Assembly: GCA_965237785.1 (NCBI GenBank)
Contig: OZ250159.1
Span: 124,001 to 188,000 of the forward strand
Direction: 5' to 3'
DNA: 64,000 nucleotides
Origin: UBA6522 sp965237785
Lineage (GTDB): Bacteria > Pseudomonadota > Gammaproteobacteria > Steroidobacterales > Rariloculaceae
The notes under the pieces were generated by a model, which saw nothing but the letters and a program-made list of their open reading frames with translations, was not told the DNA's origin and ran no database searches. Of this stretch, positions 42,974 to 52,400 are shown piece after piece. Each line of letters begins with the position of its first letter. Position 1 is the first letter of the stretch. The translations under genes were made by a program, and so were the position numbers.

Positions 42974-44143
42974 ATGTTACTGCACCGAATCAGACTGAAG
43001 AACGTGCTCTCGTTCGGCCCCGATGGTCAGGACCTGGAACTCAAGCCGCTGAACGTGCTGATCGGCCCGAACGGTTCCGGCAAGTCGAATCTAATCGAGG
43101 CGATTGGATTGTTGCGGTCTGCTCCAACGGATTTGCAGAAGCCGATTCGCGAGGGCGGCGGCACCGGCAACTGGATATGGAAGGGTGAGCCAAAGGAAAC
43201 CTTCGCCGAGTTGGAAGTCGTCGTTCCGTATGGTGGTAACAGGTTGCTTCGCTACAGACTGACATTCTATGAAGAAGATCAACGGTTCCGGTTGCACGGA
43301 GAGCGTTTGTGTGCCGAAGGCGATGACCGTGATCCGGATCCAATTCCTTACTTCGACGCTGGTGCAAACAACGTCCATCTGCTTTACGAGGACTCGCGCC
43401 GGGAAACTGGTCGAACCATAGTCAAAGTTAAGCCCGGAAGTTCCAATCAGTCTGTTTTCGCCAGAATCAAAGGCCCCACGTACCCTGAACTTACGCACAC
43501 AGGGGAGCAATTCCAGCGCATTCGTCTCTTCCGAGAGCCGTTTTTCGGTAGGCGCACACCGCTACGGTGGCCCCAAAAAACCGACGATCCCAACGACTTC
43601 CTCATAGAAGATGGGAAGAACCTCGGTTTGATGCTGAACCGTTTGAAGCGAGAGCCAAAGGCCAAGACTCAACTTTTGAGCGAATTGCAGAAGCTCTACG
43701 AAGGTATCGTGGACTTCGATGTGAGCATTGAGGGTGGCTCAGTCCAGGTATTTCTGCAGGAAGGCAACATTACCGTGCCCGCAACTCGTCTGTCGGACGG
43801 CACGCTCCGCTACCTTTGCTTGCTCGCCATTCTCTACCATCCAACACCTCCGCCACTCGTTTGTATCGAGGAACCGGAGTTGGGTCTACATCCGGACATT
43901 CTTCCGGGTTTGGCGGAGTTATTGCGAGACGCCTCCGAACGCTGTCAATTGATCGTCACAACCCATTCGGACGTACTGGTGGATAAGCTCACCGATACAC
44001 CCGAAAGTGTCGTCATCTGCGAGAAGCACGGCGGGCAAACTCAACTGCAACGCTTGGACAAGGATGAACTCACCCATTGGCTTGAGCGATACAGCCTCGG
44101 GGTCCTGTGGACGAAAGGCGAATTGGGAGGGAACCGCTGGTGA
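42974..44143 (+). CDS. ABC/OLD-like AAA ATPase (COG4637-like), partner of DUF4276
   Basis: A 389-residue cytoplasmic ATPase. Walker A is GPNGSGKSN at residues 31-39. The signature-like motif is RLSDGTLRYLCLLAIL, Walker B is LVCIEEPELGLHPD and the H-loop is IVTTHSDVLVD. The split ABC architecture without a long coiled coil matches predicted ATPases paired with DUF4276 proteins. Pairs of this kind (ATPase plus Toprim-like protein) resemble PARIS (AriA-AriB) and OLD/Gabija defence systems in organisation, though the second subunit here is a different family. It is inserted between brxC and pglX, a common accessory position in type 1 BREX loci. ATG 42974 follows GGAGG. Confidence 0.88.
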   Translation: MLLHRIRLKNVLSFGPDGQDLELKPLNVLIGPNGSGKSNLIEAIGLLRSAPTDLQKPIREGGGTGNWIWKGEPKETFAELEVVVPYGGNRLLRYRLTFYEEDQRFRLHGERLCAEGDDRDPDPIPYFDAGANNVHLLYEDSRRETGRTIVKVKPGSSNQSVFARIKGPTYPELTHTGEQFQRIRLFREPFFGRRTPLRWPQKTDDPNDFLIEDGKNLGLMLNRLKREPKAKTQLLSELQKLYEGIVDFDVSIEGGSVQVFLQEGNITVPATRLSDGTLRYLCLLAILYHPTPPPLVCIEEPELGLHPDILPGLAELLRDASERCQLIVTTHSDVLVDKLTDTPESVVICEKHGGQTQLQRLDKDELTHWLERYSLGVLWTKGELGGNRW

Positions 44144-44748
44144 GCTCGATTGTATATGTGGAAGGTGGCGGAGATACCAAAGCGTTGAGAACAGAATGCC
44201 GAAAGGGCTTTGGTGAATTCTTCGACAAGGCAGGACTGAAGGGCCGCATGCCAAGAATCTCGGCTTGCGGCAGCCGACAGCAAGCATATGATGATTTTCG
44301 CCACGCTTTAGACAAACCAGGGAATGACCGTTTTGCGGTGTTGCTGGTCGACAGCGAAGGGCCGGTCGCAAAGGTGTCCGACGCATGGTCACACTTGAAG
44401 ACTCGCGACAACTGGAATCGTCCGGATATGGCCACGCATGACGGCGCCCATCTGATGGTTCAATGCATGGAGGCATGGTTTTTGGCCGATCAGGCCACGC
44501 TGGCGGAGTTTTTCGGAGTTGGATTCAACCGAAACGCCCTCCCGGCCCGCCCGGATGTCGAGAACATTCAGAAAGCTGATATTGGGCAGGGATTGAACAG
44601 AGCCACGCGCCGGTGCGCGTCAAAAGGCGCGTACCGCAAAGGACGACACTCGTTCGCGATTTTAGCGAAGTTAAACCCTGAGAAGGTGGTTGCTGCCTCG
44701 CCGCATGCAAAGCGGTTGGTAGACACTCTCTTGGCCAAGGCGTCGTAA
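44140..44748 (+). CDS. DUF4276 family protein (Toprim-like), partner of the ATPase
   Basis: A 202-residue protein. It opens SSIVYVEGGGDTKALRTECR, a Toprim-like glutamate strand, followed by RFAVLLVDSEGPV (the acidic D-x-E strand) and HLMVQCMEAWFLADQATLAEFF, the DUF4276 core. The end is basic with AKLNPEKVVAASPHAKRL. The E and DxE residues would bind metal as in OLD-family nucleases, which suggests a nuclease effector controlled by the ATPase; this is inference. The start is a GTG at 44140 overlapping the ATPase stop (GTGA), with GGGAGG upstream. The pair is co-translated and nested within the BREX locus. Confidence 0.82.
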   Translation: MSSIVYVEGGGDTKALRTECRKGFGEFFDKAGLKGRMPRISACGSRQQAYDDFRHALDKPGNDRFAVLLVDSEGPVAKVSDAWSHLKTRDNWNRPDMATHDGAHLMVQCMEAWFLADQATLAEFFGVGFNRNALPARPDVENIQKADIGQGLNRATRRCASKGAYRKGRHSFAILAKLNPEKVVAASPHAKRLVDTLLAKAS

Positions 44749-44821
44749 CGGCAGGCGGAAACGTGAAAGAGGAATCTCTAAGTATTCCATTCATTGAAAA
44801 ATATGCGATCAAGAGAGCAAC

Positions 44822-45034
44822 ATGGCCAGACAACTGACAGCGATCATCGAACGTGAGGACGAGGGTCATGTCTCCCGCGGTCCAGAGATGGACACTGCGA
44901 TCACAGTACCGGAAACACTCGCCATCCATTGCCGCGAACCCTACGAACATATGAACTTCGATAAGTACACGCCGCGCCGCCGACCGCGCGCTCACACGCG
45001 CCAAGTCGGCGACCGGTGTGCCCCACGTTACTGA
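44822..45034 (+). pseudogene. Chimeric relic: HicB-like N-terminus joined to a degenerate copy of the pglX 5' end
   Basis: A 70-codon frame with two halves. The first reads RQLTAIIEREDEGHVSRGPE then MDTAITVPETLA, close to the N-terminus of HicB antitoxins (LTA-x-I-E-R-E-x-x-G-x-V). The second half, LAIHCREPYEHMNFDKY followed by RRRPRAHTRQVGDRC, parallels residues 35-70 of the PglX encoded 1.1 kb downstream (LAVHRREPYEHMSGK, RRLRARGRQLGDRRD). The DNA also matches, for example CGCGAACCCTACGAACATATG against CGCGAGCCCTACGAGCATATG. No HicA or full HicB follows. It is read as a remnant from duplication of the pglX start around an insertion. Confidence 0.65.
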
Positions 45035-45043
45035 GACCCAAAT

Positions 45044-46051
45044 ATGGCATTCAAAAGAACGGAAAATACCTTTGATACTGTCCTCGATTGGGCCGGTTTC
45101 ATCGCCATAAGTGTGATCGCGACGGCTGTACTCAGCGCGGTAATCCACCATTTTCTTCATGTCGAGTTTCCGGATGCCACAATCAGGGTGTTGATATTTA
45201 GTGTCGTAGCGGCTCTCATCGCCGTGCTAATTTCGGCTCACTTCATCGCCGTTTTTACGCGAGATTTATCAGTCAATGGTTCTAGTAAATCCAGTCAAAA
45301 TAACGAGTCGTTTCCGCCTCGGTTAAAAACGGTCTTCGTTTATGGGTATATCCTTATGTTGGCGGCCTTGGGTTTGTGCGCAGCGCCATTTGTTGTTCCT
45401 ATTGACGCGGTTGACCATTCTTCTAAAGAAACGTTCGCCGTCGGCATTGTTGCTGGCTGTCGTTCCGATGACTGCGCTGAGACTGTCAATGAACCGCAAT
45501 GGTTCCTCCACATTGGAAGTAGCATCTCGACGCTTGCGATAGACGGTCAGCCCGCGAGCAACGAACTCAAGGGCGGGCTTGTAGTTCCCCTCTACATTGT
45601 ATTACTCGCCTTGATGGGCGGTTCGGTGAGCATGATACGGCGAGTACCGGAATATCAAAAACAAGCAGCAGGCCAGAGTAGCGATAAGAACCCTGACAAG
45701 GTGTCATCCATCACGCCGATCCGTGCTCGGGAATTGGTCGTTTTCCAGATAATGCAGGTCTTTACAGCTCCATTGATTGCTGTTACTGCCTTTGCGGTAT
45801 TCGATCCCGACACCGTCACATCGGGAGCGTTGCTTGGATTCCTGTCAGGTTTTACATCTGAGACGATTCTCTTACGTTTGCGCGTTGCGACAGACGCACT
45901 CTCGGGACGAACAAACAAGGTTCCAACCAAAGATGCCACCTCGCCCGCGTCCTCGGCCCCGCCCAGCGCTGCGTCGGGACGGAAGGATACAGATTTAAAT
46001 GCAGGGGCTCAGCAGGCACAGGACGGGGCGAATGCGAACCCTGGAGGCTGA
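45044..46051 (+). CDS. Multi-pass membrane protein of unknown function inside the BREX locus
   Basis: A 335-residue protein. Hydrophobic helices lie at about residues 14-36, 47-70, 98-119, 180-200, 236-256 and possibly 260-280, with a Cys-containing loop (GCRSDDCAETV) between helices 3 and 4 and a disordered Ala/Ser/Pro-rich C-terminus. I do not recognise a family. Base and codon use is more AT-rich than the flanking brx genes, consistent with separate acquisition. It lies between the HicB/PglX relic and pglX, and its last codons overlap the pglX start by 20 bp. A membrane effector or phage-entry sensor is possible, but there is no motif to support a mechanism. The ribosome binding site is weak. 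Confidence 0.7.
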   Translation: MAFKRTENTFDTVLDWAGFIAISVIATAVLSAVIHHFLHVEFPDATIRVLIFSVVAALIAVLISAHFIAVFTRDLSVNGSSKSSQNNESFPPRLKTVFVYGYILMLAALGLCAAPFVVPIDAVDHSSKETFAVGIVAGCRSDDCAETVNEPQWFLHIGSSISTLAIDGQPASNELKGGLVVPLYIVLLALMGGSVSMIRRVPEYQKQAAGQSSDKNPDKVSSITPIRARELVVFQIMQVFTAPLIAVTAFAVFDPDTVTSGALLGFLSGFTSETILLRLRVATDALSGRTNKVPTKDATSPASSAPPSAASGRKDTDLNAGAQQAQDGANANPGG

Positions 46052-49000
46052 ATATAGGAAACAACTTGAGCGAGTTGTCTCAGAGGCCCGTGACGTAGCG
46101 GAGTCTGGGGCTCGCACGGCGCTGGAGGCACTCGCCGTGCATCGGCGCGAGCCCTACGAGCATATGAGTGGGAAACAGCGGTTGCAGCGTCGGCGGCTGC
46201 GCGCCCGCGGCCGGCAACTCGGCGACCGGCGCGATGCACGCTCCGGAACTCAAGTCATCGGCCGCTTGGCGCACGAATGCGCCTACGAGCGCTGGCACGG
46301 TATGCTGTTTGCCCGTTTCCTCGCTGAGAACCGTCTGCTCATCGAACCGGAGTTTAGCGTCGCCGTCACGCTGGCGGAATGTGAGGAACTGGCGAAAGAA
46401 GGGGGCATTGACAAGTGGGCGATGGCCGCGCGCTTTGCTCATCGGATGCTGCCCCAGGTGTTCCGTCCCGATCATCGGGCTTTCGAGGTTCCGTTTGCGC
46501 GAGAACACCGGCTGAAGCTGGAGGAGTTGGTCGAAAGTCTGCCGGCTGGCGTGTTCACGGCGACGGATTCTCTCGGCTGGGTCTACCAGTTCTGGCAGTC
46601 CAGAAAGAAGGCCGAGGTGAACCGTTCCGAGGTCAAGATCGGGGCGGACGAGTTGCCGGCGGTGACGCAGTTGTTCACGGAGCCCTACATGGTGAGCTTC
46701 CTGCTCGACAACGCCCTTGGAGCTTGGTGGGCGGCGCGCCGTCTGAGCGACACTGAACTGAATGCCGCCACCGGCGAAGCGGAGCTACGGCGTAAAGCAG
46801 CGATTCCCGGTTTGCCACTCGATTACTTGCGCTTCGTACAATGCGAAGATACTGCGGAGCGGGCCGAATGGCGCCCCGCGGCCGGCACCTTCGACGGTTG
46901 GCCGGATGATTTGGGGGAGCTGAGAGTCCTCGATCCCTGCTGCGGCTCCGGGCATTTCCTGGTAGCGGCCTTCTCGATGCTCGTGCCCATGCGCATGGCG
47001 CGGGAGGGGCTCGCCGCCCGCGACGCCGTCGATGCGGTCTTGTGGGAGAATCTGCATGGACTGGAGTTGGACCCGCGCTGCGTGGAACTTGCGGCGTTCG
47101 CGCTTGCGCTTGCCGCCTGGACGTATCCCGGCGCGGGCGGGTATCGGTCCCTGCCGGAGTTAAACATCGCCTGCTCGGGGCTCTCGGTCGGGACCGCAAA
47201 GGAGCGCTGGACCGAACTGGCGGAGGGCAGGCACAACCTGCGGATCGCATTGGACTGGATGCATGTCGCGTTCAGGGATGCGCCGGTACTGGGTAGTCTG
47301 CTGGACCCTGCCGCAACGGAAGCTGCCAAGCTGATGGACTGGCGAGACTTGTCGGCTGCCTTGGCGGAGGCTCTCGCGCGGGAGGAGTCCGACGAACGGC
47401 GCGAGACCGCGGTTGCGGCCCGGGGACTCGCCAGAGCCGCCGAGTTGCTGTCCGGGCGGTATCACTGGGTGATCACCAACGTGCCGTATCTCGCCCGCGG
47501 CAAGCAGGGCAAGACGCTGCGCCGCTTCTGCGAACAGCGTTACTCCGCCGCAAAAAACGATCTGGCCACGGTGTTTTTGGAGCGCTGCCTGGAACTGTGC
47601 ATGGAGGGCGGAACCGCCAGCCTCGTGCTCCCGCAGAACTGGCTGTTTCTCACCAGCTACCGAACACTCCGGGAAAAGCTGCTAAAGACGGAGACTTGGC
47701 ATTTGCTCGCTCGACTTGGTCCGAAAGCCTTTCGAACGCCCATGTGGGACTTCAATGTTCAGTTGCTCACCCTAAGCCACGATAACCGTGCCAGGCGCGC
47801 AGGTGGATTGTTCGGCGAAGAAGAGTCTCTCGGCACGATGTGCGGTCTGGATGTTTCCGAATCCCGCACCGCTAGTGGCAAAGCCATTCAGTTGGCAGAT
47901 ACGGCAATCCAAAGCGTTGAGCAGGCTCGACAGTTGGAGAACCCGGATGCGCGGGTGTCGCTGGACGACATCTCTAGTCAAGGGAGGCTGGATCGCTATT
48001 GCATAAGCATCGAAGGCCTGACGACGGGGGATTTGGGGAGATTTGTCGGCAAGTTCTGGGAGGGAACGCTTTTAGACGGTTGGGACCCATATATTCAGAA
48101 CGTAGATTCCACAACACATTTCGGCGGTCGTACTGACCGAATCTTCTGGGAAAATGGAAACGGTGTGCTATCTCGGTTTCCAACTGCACATAATTTCCCC
48201 AGCGAAATCATGAACGGTAAAAGAGTTTTGGGGAAGACTGGGCTCCGTGTAACTCAAATGGGGGCACTCCCGGTAACAACCTACAAGGGTGAAGTATTTG
48301 GCAAGAACGGGGCGACGGTTGTACCAAATGACCCGGAGCATCTCCCCGCTATCTGGTGCTTTTGCTCATCTCCAGAATACAGCGAGGCGGTGAGGTGTAT
48401 CGACCAGGCGCTCAAAGTCACCAACGCAACCCTGGCTAAGGTTCCCTTCGATTTTGACCGTTGGGCCAAGGTTGCCAACGAACGATACCCGAGCGGTTTT
48501 CCTCTCCCATACGCCGATGATCCCACCCAATGGATATTCCACGGTCATCCGTGCGGATCGGTCGTTTGGGATGAGACGGAGAAACGAACTGCCCATGGTC
48601 CAGTTCGCACCGACGTTACTGTATTGCAGACCGCCGTCGCCCGCTTGCTCGGATACCGCTGGCCCGCAGAACAGGATGCCGACATTGAATTGGCCGACGA
48701 GCAGCGTGCGTGGGTACAGCGCTGCAATGTACTCCTCGCCCACGCAGACGAGGACGGCATAGTCTGCATCCCATCGGTGCGCGGCGAACCGTCGGCTAGC
48801 GAGCGCGTGTTAGACTTTCTGAGGGCTGCCTTTGATGATGGTTGGGATAACGACGTCCTCAATACGCTGCTCGCCAAGACAGGAAGCTCTACCCTCGATG
48901 ATTGGTTACGGAATCGTTTCTTTGGCGAGCACTGCAAGACGTTTCACCACCGTCCGTTCGTCTGGCACGTCTGGGACGGTCGCCGAAATGACGGCTTCCA

Positions 49001-49493
49001 CGCGCTTATCAACTATCACAAGCTGGCGGCGGGTGACGGCAGGGGCCGCCGACTCCTGGAATCCCTGACCTATAGCTATCTCGGTGACTGGATCGCCCGC
49101 CAACAAGACGGCGTGAAGCGCGGCGAAGGCGGCGCCGAGGACCGGCTGGCCGCGGCACTGGAACTACAGAAACGCCTGGTTGCCATCATTGCGGGCGAGC
49201 CGCCCTTCGATATCTTCGTCCGCTGGAAACCTATCGAAGATCAGCCTATCGGATGGGAACCGGACATCAACGACGGAGTGCGCCTCAACATCCGCCCGTT
49301 CATGGCCGACGATATCCCCGGCGGCAAGAAGGGAGCCGGCATCCTCCGTGCGAAACCGAACATTCACTGGCGGAAGGATCGTGGCAAGGAGCCGTTCCGA
49401 GAACAGGAGCAGTTCCCGTGGTTCTGGCACAATGGCGAATTCACCGGCGAGCGAGTAAACGATGTGCACCTGACAGTCATGGAGCGCTCGTGA
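46032..49493 (+). CDS. pglX: BREX adenine-specific DNA methyltransferase PglX
   Basis: An 1153-residue class I methyltransferase of the Eco57I/PglX type. The SAM-binding motif I is LDPCCGSGHFLVAAF, with DPCCGSG at residues 301-307. The catalytic motif IV is NVPY at residues 483-486 (usual form NPPY), and the large target-recognition region follows to the end. PglX adds N6-methyladenine to a non-palindromic site, marking host DNA. The N-terminal 70 residues are rich in Arg and partly duplicated in the relic upstream. The ATG at 46032 is preceded by GGACGGGG and lies inside the previous gene; an in-frame ATG at 45999 has no site. It overlaps the next gene by 4 bp (GTGA). Confidence 0.92.
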   Translation: MRTLEAEYRKQLERVVSEARDVAESGARTALEALAVHRREPYEHMSGKQRLQRRRLRARGRQLGDRRDARSGTQVIGRLAHECAYERWHGMLFARFLAENRLLIEPEFSVAVTLAECEELAKEGGIDKWAMAARFAHRMLPQVFRPDHRAFEVPFAREHRLKLEELVESLPAGVFTATDSLGWVYQFWQSRKKAEVNRSEVKIGADELPAVTQLFTEPYMVSFLLDNALGAWWAARRLSDTELNAATGEAELRRKAAIPGLPLDYLRFVQCEDTAERAEWRPAAGTFDGWPDDLGELRVLDPCCGSGHFLVAAFSMLVPMRMAREGLAARDAVDAVLWENLHGLELDPRCVELAAFALALAAWTYPGAGGYRSLPELNIACSGLSVGTAKERWTELAEGRHNLRIALDWMHVAFRDAPVLGSLLDPAATEAAKLMDWRDLSAALAEALAREESDERRETAVAARGLARAAELLSGRYHWVITNVPYLARGKQGKTLRRFCEQRYSAAKNDLATVFLERCLELCMEGGTASLVLPQNWLFLTSYRTLREKLLKTETWHLLARLGPKAFRTPMWDFNVQLLTLSHDNRARRAGGLFGEEESLGTMCGLDVSESRTASGKAIQLADTAIQSVEQARQLENPDARVSLDDISSQGRLDRYCISIEGLTTGDLGRFVGKFWEGTLLDGWDPYIQNVDSTTHFGGRTDRIFWENGNGVLSRFPTAHNFPSEIMNGKRVLGKTGLRVTQMGALPVTTYKGEVFGKNGATVVPNDPEHLPAIWCFCSSPEYSEAVRCIDQALKVTNATLAKVPFDFDRWAKVANERYPSGFPLPYADDPTQWIFHGHPCGSVVWDETEKRTAHGPVRTDVTVLQTAVARLLGYRWPAEQDADIELADEQRAWVQRCNVLLAHADEDGIVCIPSVRGEPSASERVLDFLRAAFDDGWDNDVLNTLLAKTGSSTLDDWLRNRFFGEHCKTFHHRPFVWHVWDGRRNDGFHALINYHKLAAGDGRGRRLLESLTYSYLGDWIARQQDGVKRGEGGAEDRLAAALELQKRLVAIIAGEPPFDIFVRWKPIEDQPIGWEPDINDGVRLNIRPFMADDIPGGKKGAGILRAKPNIHWRKDRGKEPFREQEQFPWFWHNGEFTGERVNDVHLTVMERS

Positions 49494-52400
49494 TCGACTT
49501 TAGTCTTATCAAGCCGGCAGCGTCCATTTTCGCACGCATCGTGCCGCGCTTTCGCCGCTTGGCGGCTGAGCGGCAAGTGGCTCGCAGTCCCCATAAGGTG
49601 CCTCCAGATCACGCAGATCAGATATTCGAAGAGGCGTTGCGGCGTCTTGGCGCGGTCAATAGCGATGACCCTGAATGGAAACGGATCGTTGGATCCGCGA
49701 TCAGTGGGATCATACAACCCGCGCATTTCCGCAAGCCCCAAGTAAAGGAGTGGCTTTCCCGGACGGATACCAAGCAAGACTTGAAGATACTCGCGAAGGC
49801 GGCGCTTGTCGGCGAGGCTGCGAATGGTGAAGCAACAAATCGGTTGATATCCACATACATGGATATCTCCGGTGAAGACAAGCATTGCGCAGAGTCGGTC
49901 ATCCAGAGCGTGGGAGCGGTTCTCAGGACTAGTTTGACCGCGACGGTCCAGGACCCCGGAACAGCGGCCTACGTTCAGGCAGGGTTCGCATCCTTGAATC
50001 GTCGCATTGACGCGACGGGCATCCCGTCGCTGGTCCCGATCACGCACGGCGCGACCGAGCCTACCGACGAGGGCGCGAAGATCGATGTCTCGGTTGTTCG
50101 ACGTGCCTTTGGAGAAGCTTCGCGTTTGCTGCTGGGTTGGCCTCAAGATACGGACGGACATTGGATCGACCGTCCGGAACTAGATCAACTACACAGTCGG
50201 GCCACGCAGGAAGAACCTGCACTTACTGTGCTACTGGGGCGTCCCGGAGCAGGAAAGTCGGCGATCCTTGCGCGGCTGGGCGCTAGGCTTAAGGAAGAGG
50301 GAAAAATCTTGTTGGCGATCAAGGTCGACCAGATTCCCGCAGGCTGCTCTACGCTCGCTGATATTGATGAGTGGGTAGGGTGCGAAGACGTAACGAATGC
50401 ACTTCGTCAGTTGTCGGAAACGCGGCGCGTCGTGGTGTTGATCGACCAACTCGATGCGTTGGCCGATCTGATGGATCAGCACTCAAACCGTCTCACGGCG
50501 CTCCTTCAGCTTGTTGGGTCGATAAGGGGAACGCCGAATCTCCAGGTCATATTGTCGTGCCGGGAGTTTGAATTTCGCAACGACGTGCGGCTGAGCACGT
50601 TGGGCGCCGAAGCGGTGACGCTGGAACCGCCGCCTTGGGAAGCTGTGGCGCCTTTGCTAAGCACGTATGGCGTTTCGGTTGAACAGTTCGGTGAGGAGCA
50701 GCGCGAAGTTCTCCGCACACCGCAACACCTGGCCGTATTCGTCCACTATTTCGTCAAGCGGGATCGGCAACCGGTGTTCTCAACGTATCAGGCGCTTCTT
50801 GACCACGCCATCAGGGAAGATATCGAGGGCGTGTACGGCCGGCGGACGGTGTCGGCGGCCGAACGTGTTGCTATTGAGATGGCGAGTGATGAGGAACTAT
50901 GGATAGCTCGGGGTCGATTTACGGCGGAATACAACGATGAGCTAAACAATCTTTTGGCGGCTGGGTTCCTGGTGCAATCGGAGAATGGCCTCAGCATCGC
51001 GTTCCGCCATCAGACTGTATTCGATTTCCTCCGCGCAAGAGCCTTCATGGGCGGTGGCCGCAATCTGGCCGAGTACGTCCTCACCGAGAAGCAAGAGTCT
51101 CTGTTCGTTCGGCCGATTCTATGGAGCGCGTTGACTTACCTGCGTGAAAGTGACCGCGCGGTGTATCGGCGAGAGCTTGACCGCTTGTGGAGTCACGATG
51201 AGTTGCGATTGCACCTGCGGTTGCTGATTGCCGCCTTTTTGGGGCAACTTCCGGATCCCGATGAGGTGGAGGCGGCCTGGTTGCTGCCGAAGCTGGATGA
51301 TGCGGAATTCAAGAGGAAGATACTGCTCGCGATGGCGGGTAGTCCCGGCTGGTTTAATAGAATGAAGGCTCGTCTGCCCGGTCTTATGTCGGCGGGGCGG
51401 GAACAGGCATCGAATTTGACGCCACTACTCGGCAGGGCGATGGCCTTTGCCCGCGACGATGTGTTGGCCCTTGTTGAGAAACACTGGTTGACACGCGATG
51501 AATGCTGCTCGCTCGTCTATTGGATGCTCTATGACCTAACTTCATGGGACCGTAAAAGCGTGGATTTGGCGGGGCGATTCGCAGCGAAAGTTGCCGACGG
51601 CTCGTCCGGAGATAGTCATCAAGCGCTCCATATTGCGAAACAAATTGCGAAACAGAAGCCCGATATGGCGCCCGTCGTGCTGTTCCGATACTTGCAGGAA
51701 CGTACTGATCGGATGTTTACCAGCAGCGAGTCCGGCGGACAGTCGATGGATCGCGAAATTGCAGGACTGTTCGGAAGCAGTGGCGATTGGTACGGCGTGA
51801 ACGAACTGGCAAGCAAGGCGCCCAACGAGTTCATTCGGCACGGATGGCGCTGGTTGACGAAGACACTCGGGAGGTTGGCCCAAGACGCGAATCCCTTCAT
51901 GGTCGAATATCGGGGTTGCCATAATTTTCCAAGTTGGGGCGATAACGACGAAACGCTGTGGAGCGCCTTTGAAGCGGCAATGCGGCGGTTCGCAGAGACC
52001 GAACCCGACGAATTCTTGAGGTTCGTCAACGAGAACAAGCAGTTAGACCTGATGCTGGTGCATCATCTACTGGCGCTTGGCCTTGAACGAATTGCGCCGG
52101 AAGATCCCCAGGCCGTTATCGACTACCTGCTTGGCGACGCCAGGCGCTTCGCGATTGGGGACGTCATGAGTCGTCATCGCTTTAGCCGAGGATTGATCGC
52201 CGGCGTCGTGCCCAAGGCGTTGAACGTCGACGTATCGCGTTTAGAACTGGCGATCCTAAACTGGCGGTACTATCGAGACTTGGGCGAAGACCCCAAATCG
52301 CGTTTCGGGAGGATGAAGTGGATAAGAGAGTCTCGGATGAGGCTTTTGCGTTGCTTTCCATCTGAACAGTTGTCTTCAGAGACGCGAGGATACCTACGGG

